This document shows positions 27,058 to 35,587 of a stretch of DNA of 64,000 bases, piece by piece. The notes below the pieces were generated by a model that saw only the letters and a list, made by a program, of their open reading frames with translations, ran no database searches and was not told the DNA's origin. Both the position numbers and the translations under genes were made by a program. Every line of letters starts with the position of its first letter. Within the stretch, counting starts at the first letter, position 1. This DNA is from Chitinophagaceae bacterium (GTDB taxonomy: Bacteria; Bacteroidota; Bacteroidia; Chitinophagales; Chitinophagaceae), in NCBI GenBank assembly GCA_014879565.1, contig JACSRW010000029.1:1-64000 (forward strand). The letters run 5' to 3'.

Positions 27058-27459
27058 ATGAAACGAATCGTACTGTTTGCCATTACTGCCTTTGCCTTAT
27101 TTGTTGCCCGTCCCGCCGCTGCCCAGGAAAAAGCCAAATGGGCTGAAAAAGACGCCTTCCATGAAATTATGAGTAAAACCTTCCACCCTGCAGAAGAAGG
27201 GAAACTGGAACCGATTAAAGCGCGCAGCGCTGAAATGCTGCAGAAAGCCATTGCCTGGAAACAATCCACAGCTCCCGAAGGATTTGATAAGAAAAAAGTG
27301 AAAAAAGACCTGGGTACACTGGTGAAAGGAGCCAAAAAGCTGGATAAAATGGTGCAGGCAAAAGCCACTGACGAGGACATTAAAAAACAACTGACCGTAC
27401 TGCATGATGTATTTCATGCCATCACTGAAAAATGCACTGACGAACACGAAAACCATTAA
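27058..27459 (+). CDS. Small exported helical protein, 133 residues
   Basis: The product has a signal peptide ending in PAAAQ and an all-helical, Lys/Glu-rich mature part of about 110 residues. The last helix has HDVFHAITEKCTDEHENH with several His and a Cys. The layout recalls a four-helix bundle of cytochrome b562/c' type, but there is no CxxCH heme motif. Metal or heme binding is inference. It is followed 2 bases later by a helical lipoprotein, probably a partner. Confidence 0.6.
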   Translation: MKRIVLFAITAFALFVARPAAAQEKAKWAEKDAFHEIMSKTFHPAEEGKLEPIKARSAEMLQKAIAWKQSTAPEGFDKKKVKKDLGTLVKGAKKLDKMVQAKATDEDIKKQLTVLHDVFHAITEKCTDEHENH

Positions 27460-27461
27460 TT

Positions 27462-27938
27462 ATGATACGTATATTTTTCATCTCCCTGCTCACAGCATCC
27501 GTACTGCTGGCCTGTAACAACCACAAAGATGATCACAGCGGTCACGAAGGAATGGCCGGTAAAGACGGCCCCAAAACTGCCCTGGACAGTCTCTTTGATG
27601 CCGTCATGGAAGAACACAATGTGGTAATGCCCAAAATGGGTAAAGTAAAGGGTGCCCGTGCGCAGGCCCAGGCCATGCTGGATTCGCTGGCCAAACTGCC
27701 GGCCAAAGCGCAGACAGCTTCCGCAGGACTGAAAACTCAGCTGGAAAGCCTGATCAATGATCTCAGCAATGCGGATATTGAAATGGACAACTGGATGACA
27801 AAATTCAATATGGATTCAGCGCTGGACAATGCGGAGCTGCGTATGAAATACCTGCTGGATGAAAAGGTGAAAGTGGGTAAAGTAAAAGACGCGATTCTCA
27901 ACAGCCTGGCCAAAGCCGATTCGCTCCTGAAAAAATAA
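27462..27938 (+). CDS. Small helical lipoprotein with His-rich N-terminus
   Basis: A lipoprotein signal ends in VLLAC; the first mature residues NNHKDDHSGHEGM are rich in His and Asp and could bind a metal. The rest is predicted helix with Met, Ala and Asp repeats (about 158 residues in all). Proteins of this look in Bacteroidota are often named viral A-type inclusion protein-like, which says little. It is tightly linked to the preceding small exported protein. It converges on the DUF1569 gene with a 1-base gap. Confidence 0.6.
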   Translation: MIRIFFISLLTASVLLACNNHKDDHSGHEGMAGKDGPKTALDSLFDAVMEEHNVVMPKMGKVKGARAQAQAMLDSLAKLPAKAQTASAGLKTQLESLINDLSNADIEMDNWMTKFNMDSALDNAELRMKYLLDEKVKVGKVKDAILNSLAKADSLLKK

Positions 27939-27939
27939 A

Positions 27940-28419
27940 TCAGGGCAGGGGTGGTTCCACCCCGAACTGGCGGAGATGGTGCAGGCTGTGTTTGTAGAGC
28001 AGCTGCAGATTTTCCTCAAAGTTCAGTTCCCCGAAAAAAGGATTGCGTGTGCGGAGAGCCGGATCCTTTTCAAAAGCTTCAAAAAAAGCAATTAATTCCT
28101 GTTGCAGGGCGCCGATGGCGCCCTGTACGGTTTTATACCGGGGAGGAGCGGGCTCTTTTGCCATCAGCGGATTAACTGTATTTTCTCTGAAGGGTTTTTC
28201 GCTGAGTAAAAACTGCTGCATTTTCTGCAGTTGTTCCGGACTGACCAGTATCTTTTCCATTGGCAACCGGCCACTGGCCACGGGGAAAGCATCGTCAGCA
28301 AGATGTTCTATCATCTGTTGTACCGACATTTTTCCCCAGCGGGGCGGGGTGGAGGGATCCAGTTTTTGCAGGTATCCGATCAGTTTGGTGCGCAGAAAAT
28401 TTTCCTTTCCAATGGTCAT
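27940..28419 (-). CDS. DUF1569/DinB-like protein
   Basis: This 159-residue protein fits the DinB/DUF1569 four-helix fold, with MSVQQMIEHLAD and a C-terminal YKHSLHHLRQFG that would supply metal-ligand histidines. Such proteins are often thiol-dependent metalloenzymes, but this member has no known role. Its last codons lie in a perfect hairpin (GGGGTGG tt CCACCCC, 27948-27963) between the two convergent stops, which may help end transcription. A cytosolic location is likely. Confidence 0.72.
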   Translation of the reverse strand: MTIGKENFLRTKLIGYLQKLDPSTPPRWGKMSVQQMIEHLADDAFPVASGRLPMEKILVSPEQLQKMQQFLLSEKPFRENTVNPLMAKEPAPPRYKTVQGAIGALQQELIAFFEAFEKDPALRTRNPFFGELNFEENLQLLYKHSLHHLRQFGVEPPLP

Positions 28420-28505
28420 TAACCGTCTTTAAGCCGGCCAATATACAAAACATTTTATCATCTGCTGATCCCGGAAGACCGCGCCCCTTTTTGTAAATTG
28501 CAGCG

Positions 28506-29624
28506 ATGGCCAGCAAACTCCGCGTATTCACCAAACGCTTCTTCATTTTCGCCAATATAGTGGTGGGCATGCTTTTTTTACTGGCCTGCCTGGTGCCGCA
28601 ACTCGATCCCAAACACTGGTGGTTTATTTCCTTCCTGGGCCTGGGCTTCCCCTTTCTGCTGCTGCTGGTCATTCTTTTTATGCTGGGGTGGCTGATGATC
28701 CTGCACCCGAGGCCCGCCCTTATTTCACTGCTGGCTCTGGCACTGGGTTACAAAAGTATTTCCCATTTTATGGCTTTCCATCAGCCAAAGACGTTCCGGT
28801 ATGTAAAAGAACCCGGTCAGTTCCGGGTGCTTTCCTGGAATGTGGCGCGGTTTATTGAATTAAAACGCAATCATAATAAAGGCAGCGAAACCCGGCTGAA
28901 AATGCTGGACCTGCTCCGGCAGCAAAATGCCGATGTACTCTGCCTGCAGGAATTTCATACCTCCACCAACCCCGAGTTTTATGATAATATCCAGGCTGTG
29001 CAAGACCTGGGTTATCCTTATTACTATTTTTCCTTTGATGCGGATGGTGACCGGCATTATTACAGTTCCATCATCTTCTCCCGTTTCCCGATTGTAGACA
29101 GCGGAAAGGTACGCTACCCGCGTCCCAGTCTGCCTGATGTACTGCTCTGGGCAGATATCCGGATAAACAGCGACACCATCCGTTTTTTCAATACCCACCT
29201 GCAGTCCCTCCAGTTTGACCGGCATGATTATGAACGGATCGAAAAAATCAAAAGTGTGGAAGACAGTCTGCTGGCCAATTCAAGGGGAATACTCTCCAAA
29301 TTGCGGAAAGCCATCACCTATCGCAGTTACCAGGCCGATATCGTACACAAAGTGATGGGCGACAGTCCTTACCCTTTCCTGCTCTGCGCCGATCTGAACG
29401 ATGTGCCCAATTCCTATACCTATGCCACGGTGCGGGAAGGTCTTCAGGATGCTTTCCTGAAAAAAGGGAACGGCATCGGCCGTACGTTCACCTCTCTGTC
29501 ACCTACCCTGCGGATTGACTATATTTTTGCCGATCCGCGGCTGGAAATACACCAATTCCGGCGTGTCACCCGCCGCTATTCCGATCACTTTATGCTGCTG
29601 GCCGATATCGGAAAGGGAAAATGA
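28506..29624 (+). CDS. Membrane-anchored endonuclease/exonuclease/phosphatase (EEP) family protein
   Basis: This 372-residue protein has two or three N-terminal membrane helices (about 15-90) and a C-terminal EEP domain starting FRVLSWNVARF. Key motifs are CLQEFHT (metal-binding Glu), FFNTHLQSLQ, LLCADLNDVPNS (Asp-x-Asn) and the terminal RYSDHFMLLADI (catalytic His). The fold acts on phosphodiesters such as DNA, phosphoinositides or sphingomyelin. The membrane anchor and predicted orientation suggest a periplasmic active site. Substrate unknown. Confidence 0.85.
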   Translation: MASKLRVFTKRFFIFANIVVGMLFLLACLVPQLDPKHWWFISFLGLGFPFLLLLVILFMLGWLMILHPRPALISLLALALGYKSISHFMAFHQPKTFRYVKEPGQFRVLSWNVARFIELKRNHNKGSETRLKMLDLLRQQNADVLCLQEFHTSTNPEFYDNIQAVQDLGYPYYYFSFDADGDRHYYSSIIFSRFPIVDSGKVRYPRPSLPDVLLWADIRINSDTIRFFNTHLQSLQFDRHDYERIEKIKSVEDSLLANSRGILSKLRKAITYRSYQADIVHKVMGDSPYPFLLCADLNDVPNSYTYATVREGLQDAFLKKGNGIGRTFTSLSPTLRIDYIFADPRLEIHQFRRVTRRYSDHFMLLADIGKGK

Positions 29625-29689
29625 GGGGAAAAACCTACCTTTACGTCCTGTTAACACATGCTGAATTCTTATTTTCATAGCTGCTGCTG

Positions 29690-29707
29690 TTGTCCTGAAC
29701 AGGACAA
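29690..29707 (+). other. Perfect hairpin upstream of cysS
   Basis: TTGTCCT gaac AGGACAA makes a 7-bp stem. It lies in the 180-base gap between the EEP gene and cysS and is not followed by a T-run, so it is a weak terminator candidate or a regulatory structure. Confidence 0.35.
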
Positions 29708-29804
29708 ATAATCACCTGCTTCCGTCTGCCGGAAACCAATCAAACTATTTTATTCATCTTTGCCGGAATTCCTGCCCCGCAGGTCCGTATTACAATACAA
29801 GATC

Positions 29805-31307
29805 ATGAGCGAACTGAAAGTTTATAATTCCCTGAGCCGCCAGAAAGAAGTCTTTACCTCCCTGACCCCCGGACATGTGGGCATGTATGTCTGCGGACCA
29901 ACCGTCAGCGGAGAAAGCCATCTCGGCCACGCGCGCCCTTACATCACTTTTGATGTGATTTTCCGTTACCTGCAATACCTCGGGTATAAAGTTCGGTATG
30001 TCCGCAATATCACCGATGCGGGCCATTTTGAGGAAGAAGGCCGGGAAGCGGTGGATAAGATCGCGACCAAGGCAGTGCTCGAAAAACTGGAGCCGATGGA
30101 ACTGGTGCAGAAATATACCAATCTTTTTCACTGGGCCATGGCGCAGTTCAATACCCTGCCGCCTTCCATTGAGCCAACAGCAACGGGGCATATTGTGGAA
30201 CAGATTGAAATGATCAAAAAAATCCTGGAAGCCGGCTATGCCTATGAATCAAATGGCTCTGTGTATTTTGATGTAAAAAAATACGCCGCCGGTCACGATT
30301 ACGGCAAACTCAGCGGCCGGGTGATAGAAGACCTGCTTGAAACGACGCGTGAACTGGAAGGGCAGCAGGAAAAAAGGGATACCGCCGATTTTGCGCTCTG
30401 GAAAAATGCGGCACCGGAACATATCATGCGCTGGCAAAGTCCCTGGGGAGTAGGCTACCCCGGCTGGCATATTGAGTGCTCGGCCATGGCCACCAAGTAC
30501 CTGGGTGCGCAGTTCGATATTCACGGAGGGGGGATGGACCTGCTTTTCCCGCATCATGAAAGTGAGATCGCGCAGAGCACCATTTGCAACCATTCCGCGC
30601 CGGTACGCTACTGGATTCACAACAATATGATCACGATAAACGGCCGCAAGATGGGCAAGAGTTATAACAACGTGATCAAACTGACCGAGCTTTTCAGCGG
30701 GGATCATCCGATCCTGGAGAAAGCTTATCACCCCATGACCGTGCGCTTTTTCATTTTGCAGACACATTACCGCAGTACGCTTGATTTCAGCAATGAGGCG
30801 CTTCAGGCTTCTGAAAAAGGGTTACGCAGGTTATGGGATGCCTATGAAAATTTGCAGAAACTCAGTCGGGAGGGAGCTCCGGAAGCCGGGGATGCGGAAC
30901 TGGACAAAAAAATAAATGACCTGCTGGATGAGTTCAGTACGTTTATGAACGATGATTTCAGCACCGCCAAAGTGCTGGCCAATATGTTTGAAATGGTGCC
31001 CGTGATCAATTCTATGAAGGACAAACTGATCCCGGTAACGGCCCTTTCAGCCGCTTCCATAGAAAAGCTGAAAGCCGGTTTTCATACCTGGCTGGAAGAT
31101 ATCTTCGGACTGCGTTCCGTTTCGGAGGCGGATAACAGCAAACTCCAGGGGGTGATGCAGCTCCTGGTTGACATCCGCAAGGAAGCGAAAAGCCGCAAGG
31201 ATTTTGTCACCTCCGATAAGATCCGCAACCAATTGGCCCTGCTGGGTATTACCCTGAAGGATGAGAAGGGAGGGGAGATGAGCTGGAGCCTGGCGGGCGG
31301 GGAGTAG
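29805..31307 (+). CDS. cysS: Cysteine-tRNA ligase
   Basis: Charges tRNA-Cys. The class I HIGH-type motif is GESHLGHARP and the KMSKS-type motif reads KMGKS. Zinc-site residues include YVCGPTV and WHIECSAMA, with HHESEIAQS. The ATG at 29805 gives a 500-residue product beginning MSELKVYNSL; the longer frame from 29760 adds an unconserved stretch. The last codons (GGE) and TAG lead directly into a TGAGTGG heptamer array, so the C-terminal end is shaped by the repeat. Confidence 0.94.
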   Translation: MSELKVYNSLSRQKEVFTSLTPGHVGMYVCGPTVSGESHLGHARPYITFDVIFRYLQYLGYKVRYVRNITDAGHFEEEGREAVDKIATKAVLEKLEPMELVQKYTNLFHWAMAQFNTLPPSIEPTATGHIVEQIEMIKKILEAGYAYESNGSVYFDVKKYAAGHDYGKLSGRVIEDLLETTRELEGQQEKRDTADFALWKNAAPEHIMRWQSPWGVGYPGWHIECSAMATKYLGAQFDIHGGGMDLLFPHHESEIAQSTICNHSAPVRYWIHNNMITINGRKMGKSYNNVIKLTELFSGDHPILEKAYHPMTVRFFILQTHYRSTLDFSNEALQASEKGLRRLWDAYENLQKLSREGAPEAGDAELDKKINDLLDEFSTFMNDDFSTAKVLANMFEMVPVINSMKDKLIPVTALSAASIEKLKAGFHTWLEDIFGLRSVSEADNSKLQGVMQLLVDIRKEAKSRKDFVTSDKIRNQLALLGITLKDEKGGEMSWSLAGGE

Positions 31308-31335
31308 TGAGTGGTGAGTGGTCAGTAGTGAGTGG
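31301..31335 (+). repeat. Five-unit TGAGTGG-type heptamer array at the cysS stop
   Basis: Units GGAGTAG, TGAGTGG, TGAGTGG, TCAGTAG and TGAGTGG are contiguous. The cysS TAG stop is the last triplet of the first unit. A short GGGCTTAAAC remnant of the shared core follows. Confidence 0.88.
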
Positions 31336-31458
31336 GGGCTTAAACAAATTCACTCCGGGAAAATAACGGTTCACTCCGGAAATGGGATGTTTCGCTCCCG
31401 ATCGCTGACCCGTTTTGACCAGATGATGTTGATATAGTTAAACAAAATCGTTTAAACT

Positions 31459-32469
31459 ATGCAACATCAAAACCTGTTACGCCGGACGGCAATAGCTGCG
31501 GCCATGAGCCTGCCCCTCGTATTTGTATCCTGTGACAAGGACGACAACAACAACGATCCCAAAAACATTACAGAGACCGTGGTGGATGGCGCCAATTTCA
31601 CCCTGCTGGAAGCGGCCGTGGTAAAAGCCGGTTACGCGACCCTGCTGGCCAATACGCCCAATCTGACCGTATTTGCCCCGACCGATGACGCTTTCCGCCA
31701 GCTGGACCTGGATGGCAATGGTACCCCCGACCTCGATACCGAAGCCAAGATCAATGCGCTGAGCGGTGCCTCCCTGGACCTGCTGAAATCCGTACTGAAC
31801 TATCATGTGCTGGCTTCCCGCGTACCGGGTTCCGCTATCACCGCAGCCGGTGTACAGGCCAATACCTATGCTACTACCGGCTCCGGCCCCGCCCTCTTCG
31901 CGAAACTGGTAAACGGTAAAGTATTTATTAATGGAGTAGAAGTGGTTAGTCCCGATGTGGCAGCCAGCAATGGGATCATCCATGTAGTGAATAAAGTATT
32001 GCTGCCGCCCGCTACCACAATCACCGGTGCTGTAGCCGGCAACCCCGCATTCTCCCGCCTGCTTTATGCCATTAACCGGGTGAAAACCGGTGGTGGACTG
32101 GATATTGCAGCAGCGCTGAATGGTGCCGGACCCTTCACCGTTTTTGCCCCGACCAACGACGCTTTTGCCGCCAGCGGCTTTGCCACCGATGCCTCCCTGG
32201 ATGGCGTACCGGTAGCTACCCTCCAGAGTATTATTTTGCACCATGCCGTGGGTGCCCGGGTATTCTCTTCCGACCTCACAGCCGGTAATGTAAATACCCT
32301 GCTCACCCCCAGCGATAACAGTAAGACAGTAACGATTAACCTTACCGGCCCGGCCGTATATGGTTCCGGCAATGGCGCCACTGCCAGCAACTGGCCTAAA
32401 GTGGTGGCTGCCAACCTCATGATGAATAACGGGGTGGTACATGTAATTGACCGTGTAATTCTTCCCTGA
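31459..32469 (+). CDS. Fasciclin-domain lipoprotein with two FAS1 domains
   Basis: A lipoprotein signal (VFVSC) and an Asp/Asn-rich linker precede two fasciclin domains. FAS1-1 spans about 37-185 and FAS1-2 about 190-335. Each shows the FTVFAPTNDAF or LTVFAPTDDAF H1 motif and a closing GVVHVIDRV or GIIHVVNKV motif. Such proteins mediate adhesion and are surface exposed in Bacteroidota. The upstream region has an imperfect inverted repeat (TTAAAC/GTTTAA, 31439-31456). A strong terminator follows the gene. Confidence 0.9.
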   Translation: MQHQNLLRRTAIAAAMSLPLVFVSCDKDDNNNDPKNITETVVDGANFTLLEAAVVKAGYATLLANTPNLTVFAPTDDAFRQLDLDGNGTPDLDTEAKINALSGASLDLLKSVLNYHVLASRVPGSAITAAGVQANTYATTGSGPALFAKLVNGKVFINGVEVVSPDVAASNGIIHVVNKVLLPPATTITGAVAGNPAFSRLLYAINRVKTGGGLDIAAALNGAGPFTVFAPTNDAFAASGFATDASLDGVPVATLQSIILHHAVGARVFSSDLTAGNVNTLLTPSDNSKTVTINLTGPAVYGSGNGATASNWPKVVAANLMMNNGVVHVIDRVILP

Positions 32470-32500
32470 TCTTTAAAAGGCCTGTGAAAAACCTATTTCC

Positions 32501-32541
32501 GCATCAGCTGTTATGTACCGGTAACAGCTGATGCTTTTTTT
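32501..32541 (+). terminator. Rho-independent terminator after the fasciclin gene
   Basis: A perfect 13-bp stem (GCATCAGCTGTTA with its complement 32522-32534) closes an 8-base loop and is followed by seven T. It lies 31 bases after the fasciclin stop. It includes an in-frame ATG at 32531 that would otherwise extend the LytS gene. Confidence 0.92.
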
Positions 32542-32551
32542 AAGCCTCCTT

Positions 32552-33604
32552 ATGTTCAGCCACAGATACCGATACCTGTTTATTCTGCTCCTGGCCCTGT
32601 ATACCTTTCTCAATACAGTGCTCTGCGAGGTCTATTATTATTTCCGGATAGAAATAGAATGGTATTATGCCCTGCTGACCATCCTTACCGTAACCTTTCT
32701 GACCTGGGAAGGGAACCGGCTGATCAAACCCTGGTTCAGGGAAAAACTGCTGGGCCGGAAAGGGAAGTTTCATTTCCTGGGGTTTTTCTTCCTGGCCGGT
32801 AATATCGTGGCGCTTCTGGCCTCGGTAATGGCTGTTTTTATTTTCGGCAACCTCATTCATGACAATACCTGGGAAGAGAACCTGAACCCGCTTAAGCTGA
32901 ATATTATTTACGGAAGCCTGATCAATCTGTTCCTGCACCTGCTTAATGCCATCCTGTTTTTTTTCCGCGAGTACAAACGGCAATGGCAGGAAACGGAAGA
33001 ACTAAGGCAGCGCAGCGCGCAGGCGAATATTCAGCTGATCAAAAGCCAGATTAATCCGCATTTTCTTTTCAATAACCTGAATGTGCTTTCGGGTATGCTG
33101 ATCCGTGATAACCCTGAGGCCAACCGGTTTATTGAGGAGTTTTCCAAAGTGTACCGCTATATTCTCAGCAACCAGGATAAAGAACTGGTGGAGCTGCGTT
33201 CGGAACTGGAGTTTATCCAGCCCTATATTTTTCTGATGCAGAAACGATTTGACAAAGGACTCCGGGTGACCCTGGATATACCTCCAGCTTATGAAAGCTG
33301 GTATGTGGTGCCCGCAGCCCTGCAGATGCTCATAGAGAATGCCATCAAGCACAATGTGGTCAGTAAAAGCAGGCCCCTGGATATTCAGATACATGCCAAT
33401 GGCAATCAAACGCTTGTGGTGAAGAATACCCTCCAGCCCCGGCTGGCTGCCGAACCTTCCACACGGATTGGTCTGGAAAATATCCGGAAGCGATATGAAC
33501 TAATCAGCGGCCGGACTGTTAGCATAAAGCAGACAGGCGATTCATTTGAAGTTGCCATTCCCCTGCTGCAGCTAAATCATAACCATGAAACTGATCATAG
33601 TTGA
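32552..33604 (+). CDS. LytS-type sensor histidine kinase
   Basis: About four membrane helices (residues 5-135) precede a His_kinase domain with the phospho-acceptor in KSQINPHFLFNNLNVLS and an HATPase domain (MLIENAIKHN, GLENIRKRYEL). It pairs with the LytTR regulator, whose gene overlaps it by 20 bases. I set the start at 32552, because the upstream ATG at 32531 is part of the terminator stem of the preceding gene. Product 350 residues. The sensed signal is unknown. Confidence 0.9.
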   Translation: MFSHRYRYLFILLLALYTFLNTVLCEVYYYFRIEIEWYYALLTILTVTFLTWEGNRLIKPWFREKLLGRKGKFHFLGFFFLAGNIVALLASVMAVFIFGNLIHDNTWEENLNPLKLNIIYGSLINLFLHLLNAILFFFREYKRQWQETEELRQRSAQANIQLIKSQINPHFLFNNLNVLSGMLIRDNPEANRFIEEFSKVYRYILSNQDKELVELRSELEFIQPYIFLMQKRFDKGLRVTLDIPPAYESWYVVPAALQMLIENAIKHNVVSKSRPLDIQIHANGNQTLVVKNTLQPRLAAEPSTRIGLENIRKRYELISGRTVSIKQTGDSFEVAIPLLQLNHNHETDHS

Positions 33605-34319
33605 GGATGAAAAACTGGCCGCAGAACGACTCCGGACGCTGCTGACACAATATGATCCCGCTATAGAAGTACTGGCCTGTCTGGAAAGTGTGGAAGATAC
33701 GGTACAGTATCTGCGCTGTCATCCGCATCCCGACCTGCTGCTGCTGGATATTCATCTTTCCGACGGACACAGTTTTGAAATATTCAAACAGGTAAGCTAC
33801 CAGGGCCCCGTGATCTTTACCACTGCTTATGATAATTATGCGCTGGAAGCTTTCCGTCACCTGAGTATTGATTATATACTTAAACCTGTTACACTGGATG
33901 CCCTGGCTTCTGCGCTCCGGAAAATGAAGTCATTCAGCTTTTCCGCAACAGGACTGACCCCGGTGACAGTAAACCGGTATAAAAAAAGGTTTTTGGGAAA
34001 AGTCGGGCAAAGGCTGTTTTTTATCAATACAGAAGATATTTCCTACTTCCAGGCGGACAACAAAATCGTCTATCTCACTGACCGGAACGGCACCCGTTAT
34101 ATTATTGATTATACCCTCGAAAAACTGGAAGAAATGCTGGACCCGGGATTATTTTTCCGGCTCAACCGTAAATTCATTGTCAGTATCCAGGCCATTCAGC
34201 AGGTAAAGCCCTATTTCAATAACCGGCTGAAACTCTCTGTTGCGGGGGCCGGTCAGCAGGAGGATATGGTGATCAGCCGTGACCGGGTGGCTGAATTCAG
34301 GGAGTGGGCGAATGCCTGA
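33585..34319 (+). CDS. LytTR-family response regulator
   Basis: An N-terminal receiver domain (about 1-120) shows VEDEKLAAERLR and the phosphorylated Asp in LLLLDIHLSD. The C-terminal LytTR DNA-binding domain (about 140-244) shows YFQADNKIVYL and FFRLNRKFIVSI. It overlaps the LytS gene by 20 bases, a strong sign of coupled expression. A serine hydrolase gene follows 32 bases later and may be a target or an operon member. Confidence 0.92.
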   Translation: MKLIIVEDEKLAAERLRTLLTQYDPAIEVLACLESVEDTVQYLRCHPHPDLLLLDIHLSDGHSFEIFKQVSYQGPVIFTTAYDNYALEAFRHLSIDYILKPVTLDALASALRKMKSFSFSATGLTPVTVNRYKKRFLGKVGQRLFFINTEDISYFQADNKIVYLTDRNGTRYIIDYTLEKLEEMLDPGLFFRLNRKFIVSIQAIQQVKPYFNNRLKLSVAGAGQQEDMVISRDRVAEFREWANA

Positions 34320-34351
34320 GCCGGCCTGCAGAAAAAGGATTATTTTTAAAA

Positions 34352-35584
34352 ATGATCCGCCGTTTCCTTTTACTTTTTTTACATCTTGTTTTCTGTTATT
34401 CGCTGTCCGCCCAAAACGGACGGGAGTGGCAAAAAGAACTGGATCGGATACTTTCCCGGTATACGGATTCCGCCCTCATTCCCGGCGCTGTACTTCAGGT
34501 AAAGAAAGGGCCGGATATTCTATACCGTAAGGCTGTCGGTTATGCCACCCGGTTTGATTCTGCCGGAAAAAGGTTGAAAAAACCGGAGAAAATGACGGAG
34601 GGGCATTTGTTCGATATTGCCTCCCTCTCTAAAGTGATTGCCACCACTACGGCTATCATGTGGCTGGCGGATAAGGGGATGCTGCAACCCGACGATCCGG
34701 TATACAAATTCATTCCCGCTTTTTATACAGGAGAGAAGAAAAAGATCACGATCCGTCATCTGCTTACACATACTTCAGGAATGTATGAGTGGTACCCGCT
34801 GTATTACCGGTCGGACCGGCGGGAAACCACCTACGGACTGATTGCTTCCCTGCCCCTCAAATACCCGGTGGGAAAAGAAAGGCATTACAGCGATCTTGGT
34901 TTTATTGTCCTGGGACAGATTATTGAAACCCTCTCTGGTCAGTCACTGGCCAATTTTACCGCTGAACATATTTTCCGGCCCCTGGGTATGGAACAAACCC
35001 TGTACAGACCAAAGGGAAAGTACCGGGGACCCATAGCGCCCACTTCATTCGGTAATCCATATGAATACCGGATGGTACACGACAGCAGTCTCGGATTTGT
35101 ATTCAGTGAGATCCGGCCGGATCAGTGGAATGGCTGGCGTAAACATTTATTACGCGGTGAAGTGAATGATGGCAACTGCTGGTATGCCTGTGGCGGGGTA
35201 AACGGGGCGGCCGGTTTGTTCTCCACGGTGGATGATCTGCAGCAATTGCTGGATATGCTCTTGCGCCCGGATACCAGCCCGAGTGAAATTCCTGAACTGA
35301 TCAGCCCGAAAACCAGGTCGCTTTTTTTGCAGCAAGACAGTTTTCAAAATGGCCTGGGCTGGATGATGGATCCGGCAAACTCATTTATGAAAAATGCACC
35401 TGGGGGAAGTTTCGGGCATACGGGTTTTACCGGTACCAGTATCCTGGTAGTGCCTTCCCGGCAGTTATCCGTGATATTGCTGGTCAACCGGCAGCAAAGA
35501 GGATTATTGCCTTCACGGGACTATTATAATCTCAATCCCCTGCGCAGGCAGCTTGCTGAAACTGTATTGAAAGCTGTAAATTGA
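34352..35584 (+). CDS. Class C beta-lactamase-family serine hydrolase
   Basis: A signal peptide ends in YSLSAQ, so the enzyme is exported. The Ser-x-x-Lys catalytic motif is in FDIASLSKV, the Tyr motif reads YSDLGF in place of YxN, and the third motif is GHTGFTGTS in place of KTG. The 410-residue protein belongs to a broad family of esterases, DD-peptidases and beta-lactamases; these motif variants fit an esterase or D-peptidase better than a true beta-lactamase. It lies in a run with LytS, LytTR and a DNA glycosylase. Confidence 0.85.
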   Translation: MIRRFLLLFLHLVFCYSLSAQNGREWQKELDRILSRYTDSALIPGAVLQVKKGPDILYRKAVGYATRFDSAGKRLKKPEKMTEGHLFDIASLSKVIATTTAIMWLADKGMLQPDDPVYKFIPAFYTGEKKKITIRHLLTHTSGMYEWYPLYYRSDRRETTYGLIASLPLKYPVGKERHYSDLGFIVLGQIIETLSGQSLANFTAEHIFRPLGMEQTLYRPKGKYRGPIAPTSFGNPYEYRMVHDSSLGFVFSEIRPDQWNGWRKHLLRGEVNDGNCWYACGGVNGAAGLFSTVDDLQQLLDMLLRPDTSPSEIPELISPKTRSLFLQQDSFQNGLGWMMDPANSFMKNAPGGSFGHTGFTGTSILVVPSRQLSVILLVNRQQRGLLPSRDYYNLNPLRRQLAETVLKAVN

Positions 35585-35587
35585 AAC

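Noticed and set aside
31413-31456. Sigma70-like promoter (TTTTGAC and TATAGT) before the fasciclin gene
   Set aside because: Bacteroidota do not use this consensus, and no TAnnTTTG is present; left as uncertain.
31477-32442. 321-residue Gly/Ile-rich frame on the minus strand
   Set aside because: Antisense to the fasciclin gene; its repeats mirror the FAS1 codons.
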